Origin: Porticoccaceae bacterium
GTDB lineage: Bacteria; Pseudomonadota; Gammaproteobacteria; Pseudomonadales; Porticoccaceae
Assembly: GCA_028822945.1 (NCBI GenBank)
Contig: JAPKCN010000015.1
Location: 1 to 16,435 of the forward strand
Direction: 5' to 3'
Length of the DNA stretch: 16,435 nt
Positions 1 to 7,990 of the stretch are shown here, in pieces. Every line of letters begins with the position of its first letter. The first letter of the stretch is position 1. Under the pieces are notes generated by a model that searched no databases, had not been told where the DNA came from, and saw only the letters and a program-made list of their open reading frames with translations. The position numbers and the translations under genes are program-made.

Positions 1-165
1 CCCGGCGATAGCCCTACAGCGCCGCTCCCCGAAGATATCGACGACGGTCGTGGCGACAACATCGTCGAACAGCAAATTCGCGAGGCGGCGATGCGCGAGA
101 CTGACCCACTGCTGCGCGAAAAACTCTGGGAAGAGTATCGCCGAATCAAGGGTCAGGGGGGATGA
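1..165 (+). CDS. C-terminal end of an unknown protein, 5' truncated by the window
   Basis: Frame 1 is open from the first base to a TGA at 163-165 and gives 54 residues. The start lies outside the window. The visible tail is acidic and charged, with a helical REAAMRETDPLLREKLWEEY stretch before the stop. It has no membrane segment or motif that I can assign to a family. Its stop overlaps the ATG of the next gene in an ATGA arrangement, so it is probably the preceding gene of the same operon and translationally coupled to it. Reading frame and stop are seen directly; the function is unknown. Confidence 0.75.
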   Translation, partial: PGDSPTAPLPEDIDDGRGDNIVEQQIREAAMRETDPLLREKLWEEYRRIKGQGG

Positions 166-1574
166 GTATGCACTCACTAAAACGCGCCAAACTAATAACC
201 CTGTATAACATCACGCCGCCTAAAATCCTGATAGCCTTCAATCCCACAAACCAATGGTGGGCAAAAAACTTGCATCACGTCAAACTCTGGGTAACACGAT
301 CACTTGCCGCGCTCGGCCGGCGATGGCAGTGGCGTGGCAATTGTACCGTGACCGCGGCCGATCGTCTGACTGACAGTAATGCGCGACGTATGCACACAGC
401 TGCGGCCACACTACTGCTTGCGCTGATTATGCCAAATGCCCTTGCGGCAATCGATAAAGTGACCTCGTCGACACCACTCACCTTGGCAACACCGACCAAA
501 CCAATTGCCATGGAAGCATTGCTGGATGTAGGCATTACCGCGCTCGACGACGGCCTCGACCTGACCGATGAGGACGATACGGTGTTCCCCGAGGTGCGTA
601 TGGCAGAGTCGGTATACTTCTCCAGCCAGTTGCTCAGAGTGCTGGAAAAAAGTGGCGCCTGGGGGGCGGTGCGGGTGGTGCCAAGTAGCGATGCAGTAGT
701 AGACCTATATATTAGCGGCACCATCTTGCAATCCGACGGTGAAACTCTCGATTTACAAATTAACGCGCGCGACAGCAGTGGACAGCAGTGGCTCGATCAG
801 CGCTATCGCACCACAGTTGGAAAGTACGCTTACGACCGACGACGCAAAAACGCCCACGACGCCTTTGCTAATCTGTTTATTAGTATTGCCAACGACCTAC
901 TAGACTATCGAGAGCAACTTGCAGAACGCGACGCGATAGAACTCCGACAATTATCTGAAATGCGCTTTGCGGAGCAATTCTCGGCCGCTGCGTTTGCCGA
1001 GTACACACAGACACAGCGCGACGGTAGTATTGAAATTGTCCGCTTACCCGCCGATTCAGACCCGCTGTTAGCGCGTGTTCGACGTATTCGCAAACGCGAT
1101 TATTTATACATCGATCGGATGCAGGAGCACTACGACGGCTTTGCCAAACAGATGCACCTGCCCTACCAGGAATTTCGCCGCGCCTCTTACGACTCAGTGG
1201 TCAAATCACGACAATTAAAAAAACAAGGCAACCAGCGGATTGTCGCCGGTATAGGCACTATTTTGGCAGGTATCTATGGCCGCATGGAGAGCGACAGCGG
1301 CGCAGGTCGACTCGCAAGTACCACCACTGCCGGCGCTGGCGGCATGATCCTCAAATCTGGGTTGGAGAAAAAACAGCAGGCAGCGAGCTATGACGAGTCG
1401 GTGGCCGAGATGGGCGCATCATTGGAGTCGACGTTGGCCCCCCAGGTGATCGAACTCGAAGATCGCACGGTTACCCTGACAGGCAACGTGCAGGCCCAGT
1501 ACCAGCAGTGGCAAGAATTACTGGCTAAGATTTACCGCGAGGAACGCAGTGTTCCCGGCGATGACCGGAGCTGA
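162..1574 (+). CDS. Conserved exported protein of unknown function
   Basis: Up to 470 aa. The ATG at 162 overlaps the upstream stop (ATGA) and sits directly behind a G-rich stretch. However, the first recognisable export signal begins only at residue 77 (MHTAAATLLLALIMPNALAA, cleavage likely after ALA). The true start may therefore be nearer 348 (GTG) or 390 (ATG), and the 76 preceding residues look non-conserved. The mature part contains an EVRMAESVYFSSQLLRVLE helix, a SGAWGAVRVVPSS strand, a DLYISGTILQSDGETLDLQI segment and an AFANLFISIANDLL helix. I associate this pattern with a conserved but uncharacterised gammaproteobacterial envelope protein family. A Gly/Ala-rich stretch (about residues 360-400) could insert in or lie on a membrane, and a Gln-rich helix ends the protein. 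The next gene starts 5 bases after the stop. Export is inferred from the signal peptide; no function can be assigned. Confidence 0.8.
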   Translation: MSMHSLKRAKLITLYNITPPKILIAFNPTNQWWAKNLHHVKLWVTRSLAALGRRWQWRGNCTVTAADRLTDSNARRMHTAAATLLLALIMPNALAAIDKVTSSTPLTLATPTKPIAMEALLDVGITALDDGLDLTDEDDTVFPEVRMAESVYFSSQLLRVLEKSGAWGAVRVVPSSDAVVDLYISGTILQSDGETLDLQINARDSSGQQWLDQRYRTTVGKYAYDRRRKNAHDAFANLFISIANDLLDYREQLAERDAIELRQLSEMRFAEQFSAAAFAEYTQTQRDGSIEIVRLPADSDPLLARVRRIRKRDYLYIDRMQEHYDGFAKQMHLPYQEFRRASYDSVVKSRQLKKQGNQRIVAGIGTILAGIYGRMESDSGAGRLASTTTAGAGGMILKSGLEKKQQAASYDESVAEMGASLESTLAPQVIELEDRTVTLTGNVQAQYQQWQELLAKIYREERSVPGDDRS

Positions 1575-1579
1575 AGTCG

Positions 1580-3034
1580 ATGACTGATACCCATCCGCCG
1601 GCCGATGCCAGCCTCCACCGGCCGCTCAATCGCAAAAATCTCCTCATGGGCAGTCTATTAGCAGTAGCCGCAGCAGTGGTGCTCGTATTGCCAAACTATG
1701 TGACCGAACCCTGGATCGCTAGCGATCAACCGGCGACTGCGCCGTTAACGTCCGATGGCGGCCAGCTGGCGACGCTAAATCCATCGCAAATAGCCGAAAA
1801 TAAACAATACCGCCGGGATGCCCAAGTGCTGCTCGCCGAAATTATCCAAACACGCAGCAACCTCGAGCAGCGCGGCGCTGGCGAGTGGGCCAGATTCGCT
1901 CTAGAAACTGCCCAAACAAACATTCAACGTGGCGATGATGCCTACTTAAATACCAGTTATAGTAAGGCCACAGAGCGCTATACAGAGGCTCTAGAGCAAC
2001 TCAAAGAGCTCTACAATAGTGCCGATGCCGCGCTTGCAAGCAGCCTAAAAAAAGCCTCGGAGAGCCTCAAAAATGGCGATATCGAAGCAGCTGTCGGTGC
2101 CGCCGACAGCGCACTGCTGATCGCTCCCGACAACATAGAAGCTCAGCGATTGAGCGCTCGCGCTTCAGTTTTGCCAGATGTTATAGAACAGCTGCAAGAG
2201 GCCGATAAAGCACTAAACGCAGGACAGTTAGAGCGCGCGATTACCGCCTACCGGCGGGCTCTGAAAAGCGATGCTGAGCACCTCGGTGCCCAGCGAGCAC
2301 TGCGCAAAACTCAGACCGCAAAACGCGAACGCGATTTTACGGCGCAAATGAGCCTCGCATGGCAGGCACTCGACAGTAATCAATTTAGTCTCGCCAAACA
2401 GGCCTTTGAGCGCGCGACGGCGATCGACGCCAACAATCCGGCGCTAGATCAGGGACGTAGTCAGTTGGCCACGCGGCAAGCCGACCACCGCAGTAGCCAA
2501 CAGTTGGTATCGGCGCTGCGGCTAGAGCGCCAAGAAGCGTGGCAAAAAGCCCTCTACCTCTACGATCAAATGCTCGTCGAGGATAGTTCACTGACCGAGC
2601 CTAGAGTAAGGCGCGTGAATGCAGCGGTGCGCGCAACGCTAGACCGGCAGGTGAGGGCGTTATTAGCTGCGCCACTCGAACTGAGCAACGCGGCGACCTA
2701 CCGCCGAAGTCGGCAGTTACTCGGTGATCTAGATGGCCTGGTCAACGGTGACGACACGCCCAAACTGCGCGACCAAATCGCCCGTTTAAAGACTGCATTG
2801 CAGCGTTCTCAGACAGCCACCGACGTCGAGTTTCGCTCCGACGGCCTCACCAATGTGACCCTTTACCGGGTCAGTAAACTCGGCACCTTTACTGCACAGC
2901 GGTTGCAGCTTAAACCGGGGCGCTACAGAGCCAGCGGCGCGCGTAACGGATACCGAGATGTGCTGGTCGAATTTATTATCGATGGCCAAGCGGTCAACCC
3001 ACCGATCGACATCCGCTGTAGCGAGCTGATATAG
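1580..3034 (+). CDS. Inner-membrane-anchored TPR-like protein with C-terminal PEGA-like domain
   Basis: 484 aa. The ATG at 1580 has GGAG at 1567-1570. After a short cytoplasmic tail, one membrane segment (about residues 19-40, rich in L, A and V) would place the rest in the periplasm. Residues about 75-400 are almost all helical. They carry TPR-like repeats with the small-residue and Pro-boundary pattern (for example GDIEAAVGAADSALLIAPDN, GQLERAITAYRRALKSDAEH and NQFSLAKQAFERATAIDANN). The last ~65 residues switch to beta structure with an LKPGRYRASGARNGYRD stretch, typical of a PEGA or PEGA-like module. The likely role is a periplasmic scaffold or adaptor binding other envelope proteins. It pairs with the next gene, which also carries PEGA repeats. 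The domain call is by motif reading; no enzymatic residues are visible. Confidence 0.82.
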   Translation: MTDTHPPADASLHRPLNRKNLLMGSLLAVAAAVVLVLPNYVTEPWIASDQPATAPLTSDGGQLATLNPSQIAENKQYRRDAQVLLAEIIQTRSNLEQRGAGEWARFALETAQTNIQRGDDAYLNTSYSKATERYTEALEQLKELYNSADAALASSLKKASESLKNGDIEAAVGAADSALLIAPDNIEAQRLSARASVLPDVIEQLQEADKALNAGQLERAITAYRRALKSDAEHLGAQRALRKTQTAKRERDFTAQMSLAWQALDSNQFSLAKQAFERATAIDANNPALDQGRSQLATRQADHRSSQQLVSALRLERQEAWQKALYLYDQMLVEDSSLTEPRVRRVNAAVRATLDRQVRALLAAPLELSNAATYRRSRQLLGDLDGLVNGDDTPKLRDQIARLKTALQRSQTATDVEFRSDGLTNVTLYRVSKLGTFTAQRLQLKPGRYRASGARNGYRDVLVEFIIDGQAVNPPIDIRCSELI

Positions 3035-3470
3035 CGACGCCAAGGGATATACATCAGTGGCGGGGTAAAGGCTAACTCTTCGGCGCACGCGCCTCTGGCA
3101 GTCACCGCTGGCGCTACACAGCTTGAGAATCTGCGGCCTGAACCCTATCTACTGAGCGCTGTTTTTTACCAGAGATGTATTTGCAAGTACCTTGGAATTA
3201 AAAAACGTACTTAAAAGGTGTTTTGAAGTTGACAATGACGATCGAAATAGCGACAAGTGGCTCGGGCAGTGCTTAAATATAGCCCAACATCGTGGGAGCG
3301 CCGGCGACATTCGGCAAGTGACGTGGCTTGGCTTGACAGCAAGTGGCCCGCAGCAAAGCGTAAAACAGTGTGTAACTCAGCGCTGAGCGAGCCTAACAAA
3401 CACTGTAAAAATGCCCGAAATTGGCATCAGAGCGGCAGTTTAAAAACCGCGCGTAAAGGTAGAGACTAGA
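3035..3470 (+). other. 436-base gap inside the operon, no gene seen
   Basis: This is the only large gap in an otherwise tightly packed gene series. Open frames at 3192-3386 and 3257-3469 encode Lys/Arg/Ser/Trp-rich peptides with no resemblance to protein families, so I treat them as non-coding. There is a 5-base-arm inverted repeat (GCGCC...GGCGC, 3089-3114), an A/T-rich patch around 3155-3235, and TTGACA hexamers at 3229-3234 and 3333-3338, neither with a well-placed -10. The gap may hold an internal promoter or a long leader for the downstream genes, but no signal is strong. Confidence 0.5.
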
Positions 3471-5558
3471 TTGAACCCAGAAAATCTAAAAAGAGCCAAC
3501 AAAGCGACCTTGGCAGCGGTCGATTACCAGCCGCTCGAGGGCGTCGTGAAAACTCGGCGCGACCCAATTGCGGCGGGGCTTTGGGCGCTTGGAATCGTAC
3601 TGGTAGGCAGCGCGCTAATCATGCTCTATCTGTCGATGGCGCGGGCGGTAATTTTTACCCTGACACCCGCATCTAGCGAGATCGAAGTGTCTGGTCTAGC
3701 ATTTAATATCGGCGGTAATTTTTTACTGCTGCCGGGCGACTACCAGATAGCAGCCAGCGCAACCGGCTACCGCCCAGACACACGTAATGTAGCCGTCGAC
3801 GATAGCGTCGGGCAGGAGATCGCTATTGTATTGCAGCCACTACCGGGGCATTTGCTGGTCAACTCGGCGCTGGATGGGCTAATCGCCACAATGGATGGCG
3901 AACCAGTAAGCGCCAACTTACCTGGGTTGATTAGTCCGATCAGTCGCGGCAAACACCAGCTGGTGGTCAGTAGGAAACGCTACTTCGACACTACCTTTGA
4001 CCTCGAGATCGTCGGGTTGGGCACTCAACAAAGCCTCGATGTAGCATTAAAGCCCGCTTGGGGACACCTCGATATTAGCAGTCAACCGAGCGCTGCAGAC
4101 TTGGTCGTCGACGGGCTCGCACTGGGCCTAACCCCAGCGCGCGCGGAAATACTCGCGACCGGCAGCCACGTCGAACTGCGCAAGCCGGGCTACCGCACAT
4201 GGATCGGCAACCTCAGTAGCGACGCCGGTAGCAGCGCGCAACACCCTATGATAAAACTGCTCATCGCCGACGGGCGAGCGCTGATCAACAGCCAGCCGAG
4301 TGGCGCTAGCGTGACTCTCAACGACCGTTTTGAGGGACTGACACCGATCGAGATCGACGTTCGCCCGGATCGACAACACCGCCTCGAGCTATTTCTCGAC
4401 GGTTACATAAAAAGCCAGCGGCGCTTCTCGGTGTCACCTGAGGCAGCGGTCAGCTTGGATATTGTGCTAGCCGAAAACGTCGGCGAAATCGCGCTTAATG
4501 TCAGCCCGGAAGACGCCGAGGTGTTGATTGACGACCGTCGGATTGGCCGCGGCGATCAAACGCTTCGCCTGCCGGCCAAGCGCCACCGACTCCAAGTGCG
4601 ACGCGAGGGCTACACCAGCAGCACACAGAACATCCTACCCAAACCCGAGCAAGAACAGGCTTTGACGATTACTCTCTTGACCGAGGAAGCGACCTATTGG
4701 GCCTCGCGGCCGACGCGAATCAGCACTTTTGGTAAGATTCAAATGGCATTAATGCGACCGCAAGCGGCATTCAAAATGGGCGCTCCGCGGCGTCAACCCG
4801 GCCGCAGAGCCAACGAAGTAGAGCGGGCGGTGGTATTGAAACGGCCGTTTTACCTCGGCATAAACGAGGTCTCTAATCGCCAATACCGCCTGTGGCGCGC
4901 CGAACACAGCTCGTCGGCGATCTCGGCGCAAACACTGGATATGCAGGAACAACCGGTGACAATGGTGTCTTGGGAGGATGTCGCACAGTTTTGCAACTGG
5001 CTGAGCGAACGCGACGACCTAACGCCATTTTACCGACTGCAAAACGAGCGCGTTGTGGGGGAGAACTGGAGCGCTAACGGCTACCGATTGCCGACCGAGG
5101 CCGAGTGGGCCTGGGCGGCAAGGATTAGCGTCGACGGTTCGACGGCAATGTTTGGCTGGGACAACAACCGCTACCCGCCGCGCGAAGTGGTAGCCAATTA
5201 TGCCGATGCCAGCGCCGCCAGCTTTGTCAATTTCACACTACCAAACTACCGCGACCCCTACCCGGTATCGTCGGTAATTGGTAGCTTTAAAGCGAATTCA
5301 AGGGGACTTTATAACCTTTACGGCAACGTCGCCGAGTGGGTCAATGACTACTACGCTATGCAACCGCACAGCGGTGCGCCATTGACCGACCCACGCGGCC
5401 CAGAAAACGGCGTGCGCCGCGTAGTGCGCGGCGCTAGCTGGGCACTCGGATCGCGCTCTGAACTGCGCGTGTCCCATCGCGACAACGGCAGCGATGGACG
5501 TCTGGATATAGGTTTTCGCGTCGCCCGCTATGTCGATAATTTGGCGGCCTCTAAATGA
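3471..5558 (+). CDS. Membrane-anchored protein with tandem PEGA repeats and an FGE/SUMF1-fold domain lacking catalytic cysteines
   Basis: 695 aa. The start is a TTG at 3471, chosen because it precedes the only membrane segment (about residues 33-57) and has AAAGG 11 bases upstream; no ATG lies before the membrane segment. Roughly residues 60-405 are about five beta-rich repeats of 65-70 residues with PEGA hallmarks (for example ISSQPSAADLVVDGLALGLT followed by HVELRKPGYRT, and INSQPSGASVTLNDRFEGLT). From about 430 follows an FGE-sulfatase/SUMF1 domain: FKMGAP, EVSNRQYRLW, PVTMVSWEDVAQFCNWL, GYRLPTEAEWAWAAR (about 537), GLYNLYGNVAEW (about 612), VVRGASW (about 650) and a final IGFRVAR. True FGEs use two cysteines in the segment after the RGGSW-like motif. 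Here it reads RGASWALGSRSELRVSHR with no Cys, so oxidase activity is unlikely and a binding or structural role is more plausible. It overlaps the next gene by ATGA. Confidence 0.9.
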   Translation: MNPENLKRANKATLAAVDYQPLEGVVKTRRDPIAAGLWALGIVLVGSALIMLYLSMARAVIFTLTPASSEIEVSGLAFNIGGNFLLLPGDYQIAASATGYRPDTRNVAVDDSVGQEIAIVLQPLPGHLLVNSALDGLIATMDGEPVSANLPGLISPISRGKHQLVVSRKRYFDTTFDLEIVGLGTQQSLDVALKPAWGHLDISSQPSAADLVVDGLALGLTPARAEILATGSHVELRKPGYRTWIGNLSSDAGSSAQHPMIKLLIADGRALINSQPSGASVTLNDRFEGLTPIEIDVRPDRQHRLELFLDGYIKSQRRFSVSPEAAVSLDIVLAENVGEIALNVSPEDAEVLIDDRRIGRGDQTLRLPAKRHRLQVRREGYTSSTQNILPKPEQEQALTITLLTEEATYWASRPTRISTFGKIQMALMRPQAAFKMGAPRRQPGRRANEVERAVVLKRPFYLGINEVSNRQYRLWRAEHSSSAISAQTLDMQEQPVTMVSWEDVAQFCNWLSERDDLTPFYRLQNERVVGENWSANGYRLPTEAEWAWAARISVDGSTAMFGWDNNRYPPREVVANYADASAASFVNFTLPNYRDPYPVSSVIGSFKANSRGLYNLYGNVAEWVNDYYAMQPHSGAPLTDPRGPENGVRRVVRGASWALGSRSELRVSHRDNGSDGRLDIGFRVARYVDNLAASK

Positions 5559-5842
5559 CGCGCCGCACGCCGATATGGGTTGTCTGGCTTCTTTGCGCGG
5601 CGCCGGCGACCGCCCAGTCCGTTTCTGATGTGCCCAACGCAGCCGTTGAGCCAATCGCGGCGGCTGAAGTTACTGACAGCGATGCGCGCCAGATACCGAT
5701 GCCCACACCCAGGTCGGCGGCTGAAACGAAGAGCGATGCACCAAGCCCCAAGACGCCGCTGTCGAGTGCTAGCGGCGACGATTTCAAACCCAGCAAGCAA
5801 ATATCTGAAGACTTTAGTATCTCGCTACATGCGGATATTTAG
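5555..5842 (+). CDS. Small Ala/Pro/Ser-rich exported protein
   Basis: 95 aa. The ATG at 5555 overlaps the previous stop (ATGA), which supports a real coupled gene despite its small size. An N-terminal signal peptide (MTRRTPIWVVWLLCAAPATA, cleavage likely after ATA) is followed by a low-complexity, probably disordered stretch rich in Ala, Pro, Ser and Asp, and a short C-terminal SEDFSISLHADI segment that could be a binding motif. The mature form is about 75 residues. There is no cysteine in the mature part and no lipobox. It resembles no family I know. It sits between the PEGA/FGE protein and the channel subunit, so it may be a small periplasmic accessory or linker, but this is inference from context. 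An overlapping +frame alternative (5580-5891) is highly basic and looks spurious. Confidence 0.65.
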   Translation: MTRRTPIWVVWLLCAAPATAQSVSDVPNAAVEPIAAAEVTDSDARQIPMPTPRSAAETKSDAPSPKTPLSSASGDDFKPSKQISEDFSISLHADI

Positions 5843-5887
5843 CCGGCTAACCCGCAGATGTGGCCGAAAGACTATTAGGACAGGATT

Positions 5888-6679
5888 ATGAAACGAGATA
5901 CCAACGAGCTGTATTTTCAACTGGTCGCCCTGCTGCTCGGAATTATTATTGTCCACAGTGTTTTTGTGACTGTGGTGCGACCGAATGCTGACAGCATCAT
6001 CCGTCAACACGCCCAACAGGTGGCGGCCGGCGGTGATTACGTGGTGCCGCGATCGTTCTTCATTATTATCAAAGATCTTGAGCAGGAGTCGTGTTTTATC
6101 CTGCTGTTCTGGGCAGCCGCGATTATGGCTTACAAGACCCGCGCCGCACTCCGCGAACAGGCCATGTTTGAACAGCCGCTGATTAGTATCGACGAAGGCT
6201 CGCGGGTGCTGGTCGAAGATGCCTCACAGTTGGCAAGACCGCTCGAGGCCCTGCCCGATCAAAAGCGTAGCCTGTTACTGCCGCGCACCTTACAAGCTGC
6301 GCTGACACGCTTTCAGGTGACCGCGAGTATTCAATCGGCGAACGATGCGGTCAACACTCTTTGCGGCGCCGAGGGCGAGCGACTCGATTCCGAGCTGTCG
6401 ATGATCCGCTATATTACCTGGGCCATCCCATCGATTGGTTTTATCGGCACGGTGCGCGGCATTGGCGCGGCACTCGGCCAGGCTCACGAGGCTATACAGG
6501 GCGATATCGCCGGTGTCACCAGCAGCCTCGGAGTAGCATTTAACTCGACCTTTGTCGCTCTGCTAATCAGCATGTTTGTGATGTTCTTTATGCACCAATT
6601 GCAGTTGATTCAAGAGCGTTTAGTACTCGATTCTCAGGCTTACTGCGAGAACAACTTGCTACGTTTTTTAAAAACCTAG
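5888..6679 (+). CDS. MotA/TolQ/ExbB-family ion-channel subunit
   Basis: 263 aa. The ATG at 5888 is preceded by an AGGACAGGA Shine-Dalgarno region. Four membrane segments are visible: about residues 10-30, 66-83, 174-196 and 212-238. The last two carry the MotA_TolQ_ExbB signature: IPSIGFIGTVRGIGAALGQ, then GDIAGVTSSLGVAFNSTFVALLISM, matching the GLxGTVxGI and small-residue/Thr TM pair of ExbB and TolQ that lines the ion path. The region between TM2 and TM3 (about 84-173) is a cytoplasmic helical domain. Known family members form pentamers around a dimer of one-TM proteins (ExbD, TolR or MotB) and convert proton or sodium flow into work. No standard ExbD follows, but the two vWA proteins downstream have an ExbD-like TM with an aspartate and are the likely partners. 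The substrate of the work is unknown. Confidence 0.9.
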   Translation: MKRDTNELYFQLVALLLGIIIVHSVFVTVVRPNADSIIRQHAQQVAAGGDYVVPRSFFIIIKDLEQESCFILLFWAAAIMAYKTRAALREQAMFEQPLISIDEGSRVLVEDASQLARPLEALPDQKRSLLLPRTLQAALTRFQVTASIQSANDAVNTLCGAEGERLDSELSMIRYITWAIPSIGFIGTVRGIGAALGQAHEAIQGDIAGVTSSLGVAFNSTFVALLISMFVMFFMHQLQLIQERLVLDSQAYCENNLLRFLKT

Positions 6680-6697
6680 ACCGACGGCTATCTGTTC

Positions 6698-7990
6698 ATG
6701 ACACTGGCGCTATTGCATATTAATGACCAGGCCCTGCAACTGTTTACCGAAACTGGCGAGCAGCGCAGCGAAGTGGGCTATGTGCAGGTCGACGAGCAAC
6801 GGCTTGTGAGTGGCAGTGCGGCACGCAGCAATGCTTGGCTGCAACCTCAGTTTAGTTACAACCAGCACTGGCGGCAGCTCGATCAACGACCGCTGAAGCA
6901 AAGCCGCCGATGGGCGCGCAACCACGCCGATATGGCCTTTGCGCAGCTGCGTCAAGTGCTCGACGGGATCGACCAGCCAGATCTTGTACTGAGCGTGCCG
7001 GCGAGCCTCAACGACGGTCAACTGGCACTCCTGCTGGGTCTACTCAAGGCGCTACCGGCGCGCGTCTGCGGCATTATCGACAGCGCTTTATTGGGCGCTG
7101 TACCACATTGTCGTGCAGTCATTGAACTGCAACAACACCAAACACTGATCAGCCACCTAACGAGTGCCGACGGAGAACTTTTGCTGGCTCGCCACGAACT
7201 TCTCAGCGACCTCGGCGCACTGGCGATCCAGCGCGATATCGCTCGGCAACTCAGCGACCAACTGATTGTCGATACCCGCTACGACCCACTGCACTCGTCG
7301 GCCAGCCAGCAGGCCCTGCACGACGCCCTGCCAACTTGGTTGGCGCAACTCGCGATTCACGCCGAGTACCTCACCGAACTGCCCTCGCCCCAGGGATTGC
7401 TGGCGCTGCGCATGGTTCGGGCACAGCTACAACAAGTCTTGGCACCGCGCACCGCAACCCTCGCGCGCGTATTACAAAGCTACGCCGGCGAGCATCTGGC
7501 AATCGCCCCAGCGGGCGAATTACTGTCGATTTTTAGCCCCGAATTGAAGGCTGTAGAGGTTATTTCAACTACGGTTTTAGCCAATCGTGGTCTGGCACTC
7601 GGCCGCGCTTGGCAGTACGACCCACCGCCACTGGGACGCCTGCAGTCACTGACCATAGCCATCATCAACGCATCCTCGAGTCGGGCTGGCTCCGCGCCAG
7701 CCGTCGGAGACGCGCAACCACTGCGGTCGCCGGCCACCCATCTACTCTATCGTGACCGCGCCTGGAGCCTCGACCGCGGGTTAAGTTTTAATCTGGTCGG
7801 AGAGCACCTGAAGATCGCCCTCGGCCAGCTAGCCGGAGCCGATGTCAGCCTTATCAGCTGCGCTACAGGACTTCAGTTAATCGCCAGCAGCGGCGCCCTC
7901 GAAGTGCAACTACCCGCGCGCAACAGCCGTGGCGAATGGCTGCAAATCGGGGCCTTTAAACTCGCGTTGATCGAGGTGATAGATGCCTAA
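6698..7990 (+). CDS. Degenerate Hsp70/actin-fold (ASKHA-like) protein
   Basis: 430 aa, ATG at 6698, 18 bases after the previous stop, with an 8-base overlap into the next gene. There is no signal peptide or membrane segment, so it is probably cytoplasmic. Residues about 95-135 (DLVLSVPASLNDGQLALLLG then ARVCGIIDSALLGAV) match the Hsp70 pattern of a VPA(Y/S)xxDxQ strand-helix followed by IIxEPxAAA, pointing to the actin/Hsp70 ATPase fold. The N-terminal phosphate-loop DxGTT motif is not seen (LLHINDQALQLF instead), and the later Gly-rich phosphate-2 motif is not obvious either, so ATP hydrolysis is doubtful. The last ~70 residues are beta-rich and could be a small separate domain, perhaps FHA-like, but this is weak. 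It lies between the channel subunit and its probable vWA partners. A cytoplasmic regulator or assembly factor at the base of the complex is a plausible role. Confidence 0.7.
   Translation: MTLALLHINDQALQLFTETGEQRSEVGYVQVDEQRLVSGSAARSNAWLQPQFSYNQHWRQLDQRPLKQSRRWARNHADMAFAQLRQVLDGIDQPDLVLSVPASLNDGQLALLLGLLKALPARVCGIIDSALLGAVPHCRAVIELQQHQTLISHLTSADGELLLARHELLSDLGALAIQRDIARQLSDQLIVDTRYDPLHSSASQQALHDALPTWLAQLAIHAEYLTELPSPQGLLALRMVRAQLQQVLAPRTATLARVLQSYAGEHLAIAPAGELLSIFSPELKAVEVISTTVLANRGLALGRAWQYDPPPLGRLQSLTIAIINASSSRAGSAPAVGDAQPLRSPATHLLYRDRAWSLDRGLSFNLVGEHLKIALGQLAGADVSLISCATGLQLIASSGALEVQLPARNSRGEWLQIGAFKLALIEVIDA

Noticed and set aside
3229..3366. Strong internal sigma70 promoter from the TTGACA hexamers at 3229 and 3333
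   Set aside because: Neither has a -10-like hexamer at 16-18 bases; the nearest TAAAAC after the second is 22 bases away.
3192..3469. Small genes in the 436-base gap
   Set aside because: The frames give Lys/Arg/Ser/Trp-rich peptides without signal peptides, ribosome sites or family resemblance, and they overlap each other.
4770..5558. Active formylglycine-generating enzyme or EgtB-like oxidase
   Set aside because: The fold motifs are present, but the Cys pair after the RGxSW motif is missing, there is no DinB-type metal-binding domain, and no sulfatase gene is nearby.
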